The notes beneath the pieces were generated by a model. That model had not been told where the DNA came from. It made no database searches and saw only the letters and a program-made list of their open reading frames with translations. Shown here one piece after another: positions 18,279-26,950 of a stretch of DNA of 64,000 nt. Positions within the stretch are counted from its first letter, which is position 1. Every line of letters begins with the position of its first letter. Source of the stretch: Paenibacillus pabuli. GTDB taxonomy: Bacteria; Bacillota; Bacilli; Paenibacillales; Paenibacillaceae. The DNA is taken from positions 1,922,001 through 1,986,000 of the forward strand of contig NZ_JBDOIO010000003.1 in the NCBI RefSeq assembly GCF_039831995.1, read 5' to 3'. The position numbers and the translations under genes were made by a program.

Positions 18279-19820
18279 TCAGATTGTTTTCCTGTACTCG
18301 TTCGGCGTAACTCCCTCATTCTTGAGGAAAAGGGAAATGAAATAGGACGTGCTCTCGTAACCTACTCTCTGAGCAATATCATGAATCTTGAGCGAGCCAT
18401 CCGCCAGCATCTCCCTTGCTTTGCCAAGCCGGATACGTGTCAAATAATCATGGATGGTCATACCTGTCTTATCCTTGAAAATGGACCGCAAATAGTTCGG
18501 CGACAAATAAACCTGCTCAGACAGGCTGTTAATCGTAACAGGATGATTGTAATTTTGATCGATGAGGGTTCGCACCTTATGAATCAGTTTCTCATTTTTG
18601 TCCATAAATCGCTCACCCAGCAGATTCACGGCATTACCGGCTGCATCCAGGATCAGGCACTCTATCTCATGCAGTGTCAATGCATTATAAATGGAGTGAT
18701 ATAGCTCTGCTCGTTGAACCCCTTTCGAAAAGGACTCCTGCACCTGCTCCAGTAGTTCATCGACAAGATCGATGGACCAGTCACATATCATCTTCTTCTT
18801 GATTCGCATGGCAGCCAAGGCTTCAATATATTGATGCAGCTTCTGTGCCGCCCACTCAAAATCCAGTTGATGTATGGCTTCAAACCATTCTTTTTTCTCA
18901 AAAGGAGGCATTTGTTCGCTGAACAATTGATTCGATACAGCTTCTGCATGGATCATCGTTCCGGTACCTTCATAAAAGCGTTCGTTCAATATCACACGCA
19001 TTTGCTCATATAAGCAGTGGATGTTGGACAATGCCGTTTCTTCGCCGCCTACTGCAGCAGTCACCGTGAAATCGAGTGCACTTCGCATAGCAACTGCTAA
19101 GTCCTCCCAGGCGTAATATCCTGGCTGTTGATCCGCTTCCATGAATAGTCCTGTCTCGCCTTCCTTGTAATCGACAAAGATAACGTTCGAGTTCTTCGCT
19201 TGAAAATAGTAATTCAGATAAGACACCAGCCGGGTGGTGCATTCTTCCAGACTCTGCTGCTCTCCCTCTGCTTCAATGGGGTCGATACTGAACAAGGCTA
19301 GGGCATACCGCGATGTTCCGGGCAGACGGGTCAATCGGCAAAAATCGGATGCCAGCTCCGCAGCACGAGCGGTATCTTTTTCGTAAGACAGCTCCTTCAG
19401 AATCGTGGATTTGGCCGCCTCGGTGGAACGCTTTTTAATTGCAACTTCTTCACATCGCTGTTTCACCTTCGAAATAACGCTTTCAATTTCATTCAAATCA
19501 AGTGGTTTGAGCAAATAGCCAACCGCACCTACATGAAGGGCAGATTTCACATAATGGAATTCATCATGTCCCGTCAGGAACATCACTTGAATGGAATCAT
19601 ACAACTCATGTATTTTTCGAGCCAGGTCAATCCCGTTCATTATGGGCATCTGAACATCGGTAAGTACTATATCAGGCTGAGTGGCCTCGATCTTCTCCAA
19701 GGCCTCTCTGCCGTTGCTCGCCGTTCCAATAATGTAGATCCCCATCTCTTCCCAGCGAATATAATCTCTCATCATTCCAAGCCCCAGTTCTTCGTCGTCT
19801 ACGAGAAAAATACTGTACAT
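18279..19820 (-). CDS. YesN-like response regulator, AraC-type DNA-binding domain
   Basis: A 513-residue cytosolic transcription regulator. The receiver domain (1-125) shows FLVDDEELG, the phosphorylated Asp in IVLTDVQMPIMNG (about residue 55) and LLKPLDLNE with the conserved Lys. A middle region of about 280 residues is unassigned, and the C-terminal 100 residues form a double helix-turn-helix of AraC type (VTINSLSEQVYLSPNYLRSI ... VGYESTSYFISLFL ... GVTPNEYRKTI). ATG 19820 has GGGAGGGG six bases upstream. A TATAAT (19851-19856, minus) suggests its own promoter. It is the likely partner of the YesM-like kinase at 12435, and the likely reader of the ATATGRATC direct repeats (inference). Confidence 0.92.
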   Translation of the reverse strand: MYSIFLVDDEELGLGMMRDYIRWEEMGIYIIGTASNGREALEKIEATQPDIVLTDVQMPIMNGIDLARKIHELYDSIQVMFLTGHDEFHYVKSALHVGAVGYLLKPLDLNEIESVISKVKQRCEEVAIKKRSTEAAKSTILKELSYEKDTARAAELASDFCRLTRLPGTSRYALALFSIDPIEAEGEQQSLEECTTRLVSYLNYYFQAKNSNVIFVDYKEGETGLFMEADQQPGYYAWEDLAVAMRSALDFTVTAAVGGEETALSNIHCLYEQMRVILNERFYEGTGTMIHAEAVSNQLFSEQMPPFEKKEWFEAIHQLDFEWAAQKLHQYIEALAAMRIKKKMICDWSIDLVDELLEQVQESFSKGVQRAELYHSIYNALTLHEIECLILDAAGNAVNLLGERFMDKNEKLIHKVRTLIDQNYNHPVTINSLSEQVYLSPNYLRSIFKDKTGMTIHDYLTRIRLGKAREMLADGSLKIHDIAQRVGYESTSYFISLFLKNEGVTPNEYRKTI

Positions 19821-19850
19821 CGAAGTCCCCTCCCTTTTTACTCTGTCTCT

Positions 19851-19856
19851 ATTATA
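19851..19856 (-). promoter_or_regulatory. Candidate -10 of the response regulator gene
   Basis: A perfect TATAAT on the minus strand 31 bases before the start codon; the -35 is poor (CTGGTC at a 17-bp spacing). Readthrough from the fucosidase gene upstream is also possible, since I see no terminator between them. Confidence 0.4.
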
Positions 19857-19912
19857 TGTTTTCTCCTCCATTCGACCAGATCGGTTATGCTTAAATTACT
19901 TATATACATGAA

Positions 19913-22243
19913 TCATTGTTCAACCAAGTCCAGCTCACCATTAAATGTGTAACTTACTCCTGCTTCGGCATGAAAGGTCGTTCTCCGCTCTCCTCTGCAT
20001 ACAGTGTACGTTCCGGGCGTAAAAGTACGGATTGTAGCAGACGTCAGCTCACCTCCAGCCCAGACTGCATCAACTTCGGCATTGCCTTTGGCTCTTAGCC
20101 CGGTTACCTTTCCATTACGCCAAGCCTGCGGCAGTGCTGGCAATAGATGAATTTCGCCTGCGTAACTTTGCAGCAGCATTTCCGCAATGACAGCGGTTCC
20201 ACCAAAATTCCCGTCAATGACGAATATATTGGTTTCTGCACCGGCAATGCCTGACTTGGAATAGGTGAACAAATTATCGAAGCACAGTCCACTAATCAGG
20301 TGCGAAACATGCTTGTAGGCCATTTCACCGTCATGCAGCCTCGCAAAACCGAGTCCAAACAGGGCAGCCGTAAATTCCACATCCTCCAGTTCCTCTTGCA
20401 GCATCCGGTTTTGCATCGTCACTCTTGCTGCCGCACTGAGCTCAGGTGTCCGCTCAGGCGTGATCTGATGACCTGGATACAGGGCGAACAGATGGGACAG
20501 ATGCCGATGCTCTGGCTGTGCTTCCTCATAGTCCTCCAGCCATTCCTGCAGCTGTCCTTTCTTCCCGATCTGCAGCGGTGGCAGCTTGTCGGCAGCTTCT
20601 CTCAGTTTTTCGCCGAACTCCTGGTCCCTATCCAGTAGTTCAACCGATTTCAAGCAAAATTCAAACAGTTCACGCACCAAAATCTGATCTAATGTCGTTC
20701 CCATGGAGAGCTGGTGTACAGCACCGTCAGCTGTACCGGGATAGAAATGATTCTCCGGAGAATTGGATGGCCCCGTCACCAGCCAGTCATATTGGGGATG
20801 AATATCCATATAGTCCAGATAGAAGGCTGCGGCTTCTTTGAGCACAGGATACGCCGTATTTTCCAGAAAAGCACGGTCCTGGCTGTATTCATAATGTTCC
20901 ATCAAGTGTGTGGCGAGCCACAGTCCGCCGGTAACATTCAGCCCCCATGATGTATCCCAACCAGGAAGTGTGAATCCCCAGACGTTGGAGAAGACATGTG
21001 CAACCCAGCCTTCACTGCCATATAAGTTACGGGCCGTTGACTTCCCGGCTGCTGCCAGGTCTTCGACATACCTCATGAGCGGCAAATGGCTGTCTCCCAG
21101 GTTCGTAATCTCGATCGGATAATAATTCATCTGGGTATTGATATCGAGATGATAATCACAGCTCCAGCCCATACGGCAGGCTTCTCCGTCATTCCATATT
21201 CCCTGAAGATGAAGCGGCAGCGGAGAATTGGCGCGCGAACCGGCAATGGTCAAATACCGGCCATATTGTAGAAACAGCGCAAAAAGCTGGGGATCATCCT
21301 CCCCACCTCCAGCCAGCAGGCGGATACGCTGATCTGTTGTCAGATCACTTTTGCTTGCAGTCCCAAGCTGAATGTTAACCTTGTTATATTGCTCTGTGTA
21401 GTCCTCGATATGGTACTTTCTCAAAAGGGAGTATCCATCGCCTAGTGCCTTATCAAGTGTAACGCGGCTCTCTTGTCTCCACTCCGGTCCCGTCTTGCGA
21501 TAATCGGTGCTGACCGTGAAGTAAATCGAGACCTCATCCGCTCCATGGACAGTCAACTTTCCGTCTCTCCCGGTAACCGTACCGCCAGCCACAACAACCT
21601 TCACATACCCTTCGGCCGATACACCGCATTTCCCGTTGCTGTGTACATTCTCTGTAGCTTGGCTCTTGAACTCCAGTGTACTGTCGTCCAAGGTTGTACA
21701 GCGAAAGGATCCCGTGTCTCCCTCCAGGCTGAGCGAAAAGGATACGCCCCCAGAGATATCACTCCAAACCCTTGAAACAATCAGATCGTCAGCATGCGAT
21801 GCAAAAACCTCACGATACATCGTTGTATCGTTATTCCTCCAGGCAGCCTTGGCCAGCGCAAGGTTCAAATCAAGCTCGCGCCGAAAACTTCCCTCGTGGG
21901 TGCTGTCAGGGCTCTGCTCGTCAAATTGAATGACAACCTGGCATAACCCCAGATTGGTACCAAAATTCTGCTTTTTCGGCTGCAAATATTGCTTCGCAAG
22001 ACGATCCCCTTCATCATAATGGCCTGAATAGAAGTGTGCCCTCATCTCCTCCAGCGCCCTTTTCCCACCTGCAAGAGCTGGCTCCGGATCTGCTTGACCC
22101 GACCAGTAGGTAACCTCGCTCATGCTCCACACTTCACGATGCGGTGCAGCCATGATCACAGCTCCCATTCTTCCGTTCCCGAGCGGCAAGCCCTGGTGCC
22201 AATTCACTGCTGGAGTTGAGTACCACAATGTAAAATCGTCCAT
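19913..22243 (-). CDS. GH95-like alpha-L-fucosidase, divergent copy (cytosolic)
   Basis: A 776-residue protein without signal peptide. GH95 signatures: the N-terminal WHQGLPLGNGRMGAVI pattern, HLDINTQMNYYP (catalytic Asn region), KGQLQEWLEDY (Glu of the GH95 acid) followed by HRHLSHLFALYPG, and FVIDGNFGGTAVIAEML (Asp of the base). The family cuts alpha-1,2-fucose (some members alpha-L-galactose) by inversion. It differs from the second GH95 copy at 24554 by lacking the usual TGWS..W..LW segment before the last motif, so its specificity may differ. The start ATG 22243 has AGGAGGG six bases upstream. It follows the cytosolic alpha-galactosidase across a terminator-like leader. Confidence 0.83.
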   Translation of the reverse strand: MDDFTLWYSTPAVNWHQGLPLGNGRMGAVIMAAPHREVWSMSEVTYWSGQADPEPALAGGKRALEEMRAHFYSGHYDEGDRLAKQYLQPKKQNFGTNLGLCQVVIQFDEQSPDSTHEGSFRRELDLNLALAKAAWRNNDTTMYREVFASHADDLIVSRVWSDISGGVSFSLSLEGDTGSFRCTTLDDSTLEFKSQATENVHSNGKCGVSAEGYVKVVVAGGTVTGRDGKLTVHGADEVSIYFTVSTDYRKTGPEWRQESRVTLDKALGDGYSLLRKYHIEDYTEQYNKVNIQLGTASKSDLTTDQRIRLLAGGGEDDPQLFALFLQYGRYLTIAGSRANSPLPLHLQGIWNDGEACRMGWSCDYHLDINTQMNYYPIEITNLGDSHLPLMRYVEDLAAAGKSTARNLYGSEGWVAHVFSNVWGFTLPGWDTSWGLNVTGGLWLATHLMEHYEYSQDRAFLENTAYPVLKEAAAFYLDYMDIHPQYDWLVTGPSNSPENHFYPGTADGAVHQLSMGTTLDQILVRELFEFCLKSVELLDRDQEFGEKLREAADKLPPLQIGKKGQLQEWLEDYEEAQPEHRHLSHLFALYPGHQITPERTPELSAAARVTMQNRMLQEELEDVEFTAALFGLGFARLHDGEMAYKHVSHLISGLCFDNLFTYSKSGIAGAETNIFVIDGNFGGTAVIAEMLLQSYAGEIHLLPALPQAWRNGKVTGLRAKGNAEVDAVWAGGELTSATIRTFTPGTYTVCRGERRTTFHAEAGVSYTFNGELDLVEQ

Positions 22244-22302
22244 CTCACGCCCTCCTGTTCAAATGGATTATCTGAATCTATAAACGCCAAAAACAAAATA
22301 AA

Positions 22303-22356
22303 GCGCGCTGTCTGTGTCCAACAAAAGCGCGCATATTATTAGGTTGATGCAGACAG
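22303..22356 (-). terminator. Terminator with overlapping alternative hairpin
   Basis: After the alpha-galactosidase gene, the minus strand has GCGCGC (22327-22332) and GCGCGC (22303-22308) forming a stem followed by TTTATTTTGTTTTT, a terminator. The first arm of an earlier hairpin, CTGTCTG (22350-22356), can instead pair with CAGACAG (22308-22314), which overlaps the terminator's second arm. The two folds exclude each other. Confidence 0.5.
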
Positions 22357-24405
22357 TCAGCTCCCTTTAACCGTCAATCTGAATATTTTGGACTCTGCTG
22401 GTTCCAGCGTTACGCTCATATGGCCAGAGGTTTCCCCTTGTCCCCCTTCCCATAGATCCTGATAACTGTACACGGTGCTGGCATCCAGTCCGGCCCGCTC
22501 CAGGGAAATGGTTCTGCGTGCAGCATTCGCAGCATCAAAATTAAAAACAGCCAGATAAAAACTCTTTTCTTCAACGGATTCCAGTACAAATACATCTGAA
22601 GCCTGCTTCCCGCAATCTCCTTCCACCGGACGGAAGGTTTGGCCCATTCGGGCAACGTTCATGATTTCCTTGTTCGCAAGCCAGTCTTTTACCCGTTCGG
22701 CAGCCTCCGCTTGGCGGAAATCATCTCCGAGCAGCAATACAGTACCTGCTATCACCGAAGCAGTCAGGCGGCTTCTTCCTTCGTGCCAACCTGTCGCTTC
22801 CTGGTTGAAGCTCTTGTACAGCACGGAATGATCCGGATCATTGTAACGGTACAGTGTATTATTCATCCACCATCCATGGGTCAGTGAGTTTAATAGGTAT
22901 TCCGTATCCTGAAGCGTGCCGAAGACATCGCAGGAAATGCGGCGGCTGTGAGCGAAGGCGTACGGGAACAGCGGTGCAATGGACAGGTTGATGAAGAATG
23001 GCCGCCCAATGGCTTCCGGTGAGAGCTTTTGCTGCAAGTAAGACATGCCGTAGTGATAGGCTGCAATCCCTGTGGTGATCTCGGAGTCGTAATGCTGCCC
23101 TTCAAGTGCACCATGTGCGAGGAAGTCCAGCTTGATATACTCGAATCCTTCCGAAATGAATTTGTTCGCGAACCAGTCCATTCTCAGCAGATTTCCGGGA
23201 TGTGTCGGGTCAATAGCCAAACCGCCATCAACATCCGGCAAAACCTCGCCTTCAATGTCCCTCAGCAGAATATCTCCATAGGTATACTGGCCCTCCGTCC
23301 CTTCCACGACTTGGTTAAATTGTTCCGGGCTTCCCCAGAAGGCAAATGGTGTCCAATACGTTCCTGCTCGGTGTCCATTTTGCCTTACCCGGTCCAGCGC
23401 ATCTTTCATTTGTTCAGGTGTAAAGTTGTCCCAGAAGGCATCAAAGTTAATGTATAGGGTCTCTTCGTTCTGGAACCCCAGTGGCTGTACTTCCTTCTTC
23501 AGAAAATCACTGGTCGACGTATACAAGTCATAGTCCAGTTCACTCATCGCAGCAGACCAACTGTTCCAACCGACCGGAACTCCGCCCTGCCATGGCAGCG
23601 CGGCCTCAATCCAGGTGTTGGCAAGTCCGTAAGCTTCGAGGCCATCTCTATAGTCTTCGTAAAATCCGATGAATGCGAGCGGTGATTCAATGCTCTTTCC
23701 TTTCACGTAACCATGTGGCTGGGAATCGCGGGTCAGTTCACTGACAGCACCGCCGTATAGATCCAGTTCATCGATGTGCCCGCTCCGCTCGCTTTTGAAC
23801 CGAATCCCTGTCTTCCATACCTTGTGAATAAGTGATCCCATAATGATTCCCCGGCGGCTGTCCGGCTCGAACACTGCGGCAGCTTCATAGCTTTCGACCT
23901 CCACTGGTGGTTTCAGAGCCGTATATCGAACCCATTTGTCGTTATCAAACGGGATACGCAGGATGGTGAGCTCTTGTTGAGTTCCCGCCCCAAGCGATAC
24001 CTGTTTGGATTGAACGACCACGAAGCGATTCACCTTGATCTCTTCATCACTTTCAATTTTGCTCTGTACTAACAGAAAGGGTATAGACTCGTATACATAG
24101 AAATGCTGTTCCATCTTGGGGAGCATGGACGACTGGTGCAGGATTACCAAATGCACTCCTTTACCGAATCCTTCCCGGACAATGGCTTCCCTACTCTTCA
24201 GCTCATGTTTCTGATAGTGTTCCGTGCTATATTCCCGACCTTGCCACCGAAAGGCGCTGCGGAATTGATTAACAAGACAAGAGTGGTTGTCATTGCACGA
24301 AGCGTCTCCGTTACCAAGATTAATCTCCAGACTTACGTAGCCATTGCTCACTTGGATCCGTGTGTCATTCTGCTGTACTTCAACGGCTGTATCGTTCGTT
24401 AGCAT
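22357..24405 (-). CDS. Cytosolic alpha-galactosidase (GH27/36-like)
   Basis: A 682-residue enzyme without signal peptide, a paralogue of the SLH-anchored enzyme (same blocks in the same order: VGWNSWSAAMS, AGTYWTPFAFWG, YIKLDFLAHGALEG near residue 423, AHSRRISCD, YNDPDHSVLY near residue 522). The conserved Asp residues in KLDF and DPDH are likely nucleophile and acid/base. It would hydrolyse imported alpha-galactosyl oligosaccharides. The frame runs back to 24576, but I chose ATG 24405 because GGAGGAGG lies just upstream and a complete promoter (24473-24524) lies inside the longer frame. Confidence 0.85.
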   Translation of the reverse strand: MLTNDTAVEVQQNDTRIQVSNGYVSLEINLGNGDASCNDNHSCLVNQFRSAFRWQGREYSTEHYQKHELKSREAIVREGFGKGVHLVILHQSSMLPKMEQHFYVYESIPFLLVQSKIESDEEIKVNRFVVVQSKQVSLGAGTQQELTILRIPFDNDKWVRYTALKPPVEVESYEAAAVFEPDSRRGIIMGSLIHKVWKTGIRFKSERSGHIDELDLYGGAVSELTRDSQPHGYVKGKSIESPLAFIGFYEDYRDGLEAYGLANTWIEAALPWQGGVPVGWNSWSAAMSELDYDLYTSTSDFLKKEVQPLGFQNEETLYINFDAFWDNFTPEQMKDALDRVRQNGHRAGTYWTPFAFWGSPEQFNQVVEGTEGQYTYGDILLRDIEGEVLPDVDGGLAIDPTHPGNLLRMDWFANKFISEGFEYIKLDFLAHGALEGQHYDSEITTGIAAYHYGMSYLQQKLSPEAIGRPFFINLSIAPLFPYAFAHSRRISCDVFGTLQDTEYLLNSLTHGWWMNNTLYRYNDPDHSVLYKSFNQEATGWHEGRSRLTASVIAGTVLLLGDDFRQAEAAERVKDWLANKEIMNVARMGQTFRPVEGDCGKQASDVFVLESVEEKSFYLAVFNFDAANAARRTISLERAGLDASTVYSYQDLWEGGQGETSGHMSVTLEPAESKIFRLTVKGS

Positions 24406-24472
24406 GATATGCCTCCTCCATGTTGCATGGTTGGTTGGCAGAGCGGTCATCCCCTCCCCCAAGTCTGCCCTC

Positions 24473-24524
24473 ATTATAAAGACTGGACAGACCGTAATCC
24501 ATGCAACGATCTTCCGATCCATAT
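24473..24524 (-). promoter_or_regulatory. Cytosolic alpha-galactosidase promoter with AraC-type direct repeats
   Basis: The -10 is a perfect TATAAT (24473-24478, minus). Exactly 17 bp upstream lies GCATGGATT (24496-24504), and 20 bp further ATATGGATC (24516-24524). The 12-mer GATCCATATCGC is identical to that in front of the SLH alpha-galactosidase (18210-18221). No good -35 exists, as expected for an activator-dependent promoter. Confidence 0.62.
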
Positions 24525-24553
24525 CGCGATTTAACAAACTTCCTGGCAGATCT

Positions 24554-26938
24554 TTACTGATGACCCTCCACTGCAATACGGTACGTTTGGCCAGCTGATG
24601 TCGGAAATTTCAGTGTCGAGGCATTGATGCGGATCGTGTCCAACCGATTGCCGTTCGAAATCACGATTAGCGGGACATCACTGCGAAGTACACAATCCGT
24701 ACCCAGCTTGGAGGTGATCTGTGCTTCGACGAGCTGTCCCCTATCCCACCGGATGCTAACTTCAAAACCACCTCGGGCACAAAGCCCTGCTACGCAGCCC
24801 TTCTGCCACGCATCCGGTAGCGCCGGGAGCAATTCAAGATACGACAGGTGAGACTGCACCAGCATCTCGGCAATTCCGGCAGATGCGGCGAAATTGCCGT
24901 CAATCTGAAATGGCGGATGTGCGCCAAGCAGATTGGCATATACACCGCCGTGGTTGTATTGCTCCGTTTCCCCGTCCTTAACCAGACGGAGCATGTTGGA
25001 GAGCAGGCGCAAGGAATGGTTGCCATCCCGGAACCGACTCCAGAGAGCAACACGCCATCCCAGGCTCCAGCCTGTACTCTCGTCTCCGCGGCGTTCCAGT
25101 GAAGTTCTTGCCGCTGCAAACCATTCCGGTGTTTCCTCCTCGGACAACTGCCGCCCGGGATATACGCCCACAAGGTGCGAAGTATGCCGGTGGTATATAT
25201 CCTCGTCTTCGAAATCCTGCGACCACTCTTGCAGCTGACCATACTTGCCGACTTGCAGCGGCTGTAGGCGTGTCCGGACGCTCTCCAGCTCCGCCCTGAA
25301 TTCCATGTCTGTTCCAAGACGTTCCGCGGCTTCAATGCAATTGGTAAACAACTCCCAGATCAGAGAAATATCCATCGTTGAACCCGAGCTGACCGCTGCT
25401 ATCCCTTTCACTGTCCGAAATTTATGCTCCGGGGAAGTAGATGGGGCTGTGGTTAAATTCCCGCTGCCGTCCTCAATGAGCCAATCCAGTGCAAAGCGAG
25501 CCGCCTCCTTCATGACAGGGTAGGCAGTTGTCTTCAAATACACTTCGTCTCCGTTAAAAGCGTAATGCTCCCATAAATGCTGAGTCAGCCATACGCCTCC
25601 CATCGGCCAATACGCCCAGCTTGGATCACCATCTCCGTAATTCCCCACCGGAGCTGTATGCGCCCAAAGATCCGAGTTATGATGAGCCGTCCAGCCACGG
25701 GTACCATAGTTGACCTGTGCAGTCTCTGCACCTTTCACTGCCAGATGACCGATCATATCCAGCAGTGGCATATGGCACTCCGCCAAATTACAGACCTCAG
25801 CGGGCCAATAGTTCATCTCGGTATTAATGTTCAATGTATAATTGCTGCTCCATGGCGGACGCGTAAATGCATTCCATATTCCCTGAAGATTGGCGGCTTG
25901 CGTACCAGGGCGAGAACTTGAGATCAGCAAGTAACGTCCATAATGAAAGAGCAGCTCCACAAGTCCCGGATCTTCGGCCGCATAGGTCGTAATTCGCTTG
26001 CTGGTAGACATGCCTTCCGGAGCGAGAGGCGTACCGAGCTGGAGTTTCACCCTGTCAAACAGGGAGTGATAATCCGAGATATGGGTGTCACGCAGACTTG
26101 TATACGACTGGGCTGTTGCAACGTTCAAGCGGGTACCAGCCATGGTCGAGACATCTTTCCCTCCCCCGCTTGGTATGTTGTCATAACCATTAAAACTTGT
26201 AGCCGCACTGAAATAGAAGGTGGCAGCCGTTGCTCCCAGCAGATGTATACCTTGACCATCCACTTCTACCTGCCCATCCTCTGCAGTTACTGCCAGTTGT
26301 CCTTCAAAAACCATGCCCTTGCTGTCTCCCGGTTCACCGTATCTAATGGGATTATCGCTCGCAACATAGCTGGGGTCCACATGATCCGGAGCGTGCCCTG
26401 ATAGTACAAACCGACCTTCCTTTACGTGAAGCGTGTGCCGAAGCGGGCTGTCCAGTGTGGCATGCACATTCAGTTTCCCCTTTACACTTGCGGTCAGACG
26501 CAGCACAATCACTTGATGGGGATTCGAAGCAAACATCTCACGCTGGTAGCTAACGTTGCCAACCTGGTATTCAACGCTGTGCAGTGCCTGTTCTATATCC
26601 AGCGTCCGTTTGTAAGAATGATGGATCCCTCCGTGCTCAAAGTGTAGAAGCAAATCCCCAAAGGGCAAATACGATTGCGTATAGGGTCCCTGCATCTCTC
26701 TCGTCAGTGTGTCTGCCTCCTGGTAGCGTCTCTCCTGTATCAGCTCACGGACCTTGGGCAGAACCTCCTTCGCGTTGGGATTATTACCGTCCGTAGGATA
26801 GCCAGACCACAAGGTGTCCTCGTTCAGGCCAACTTTTTCCTGCTCCACCCCACCAAAAATCATGCCACCGAGACGGCCATTACCGATGGGAAGCCCTTCG
26901 GTCCATACACTGGCGGGTTTGTCATATTGAAGTTTCAT
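24554..26938 (-). CDS. GH95 alpha-L-fucosidase (cytosolic)
   Basis: A 794-residue protein with all GH95 landmarks: WTEGLPIGNGRLGGMIFGG at the N-terminus, GYPTDGNNPNA, LNINTEMNYWPAE (catalytic Asn pair), YGQLQEWSQDFED with the acid Glu, HRHTSHLVGVYPG, STGWSLGWRVALWSRF and FQIDGNFAASAGIAEML (base Asp). There is no signal peptide, so it acts on imported sugar. The expected activity is hydrolysis of terminal Fuc-alpha-1,2-Gal; alpha-L-galactosidase activity is also known in this family. The start ATG 26938 lies only 12 bp after the GH110-like gene stop, so the two form an operon. Confidence 0.9.
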   Translation of the reverse strand: MKLQYDKPASVWTEGLPIGNGRLGGMIFGGVEQEKVGLNEDTLWSGYPTDGNNPNAKEVLPKVRELIQERRYQEADTLTREMQGPYTQSYLPFGDLLLHFEHGGIHHSYKRTLDIEQALHSVEYQVGNVSYQREMFASNPHQVIVLRLTASVKGKLNVHATLDSPLRHTLHVKEGRFVLSGHAPDHVDPSYVASDNPIRYGEPGDSKGMVFEGQLAVTAEDGQVEVDGQGIHLLGATAATFYFSAATSFNGYDNIPSGGGKDVSTMAGTRLNVATAQSYTSLRDTHISDYHSLFDRVKLQLGTPLAPEGMSTSKRITTYAAEDPGLVELLFHYGRYLLISSSRPGTQAANLQGIWNAFTRPPWSSNYTLNINTEMNYWPAEVCNLAECHMPLLDMIGHLAVKGAETAQVNYGTRGWTAHHNSDLWAHTAPVGNYGDGDPSWAYWPMGGVWLTQHLWEHYAFNGDEVYLKTTAYPVMKEAARFALDWLIEDGSGNLTTAPSTSPEHKFRTVKGIAAVSSGSTMDISLIWELFTNCIEAAERLGTDMEFRAELESVRTRLQPLQVGKYGQLQEWSQDFEDEDIYHRHTSHLVGVYPGRQLSEEETPEWFAAARTSLERRGDESTGWSLGWRVALWSRFRDGNHSLRLLSNMLRLVKDGETEQYNHGGVYANLLGAHPPFQIDGNFAASAGIAEMLVQSHLSYLELLPALPDAWQKGCVAGLCARGGFEVSIRWDRGQLVEAQITSKLGTDCVLRSDVPLIVISNGNRLDTIRINASTLKFPTSAGQTYRIAVEGHQ

Positions 26939-26950
26939 GAGCTCTCTCCC

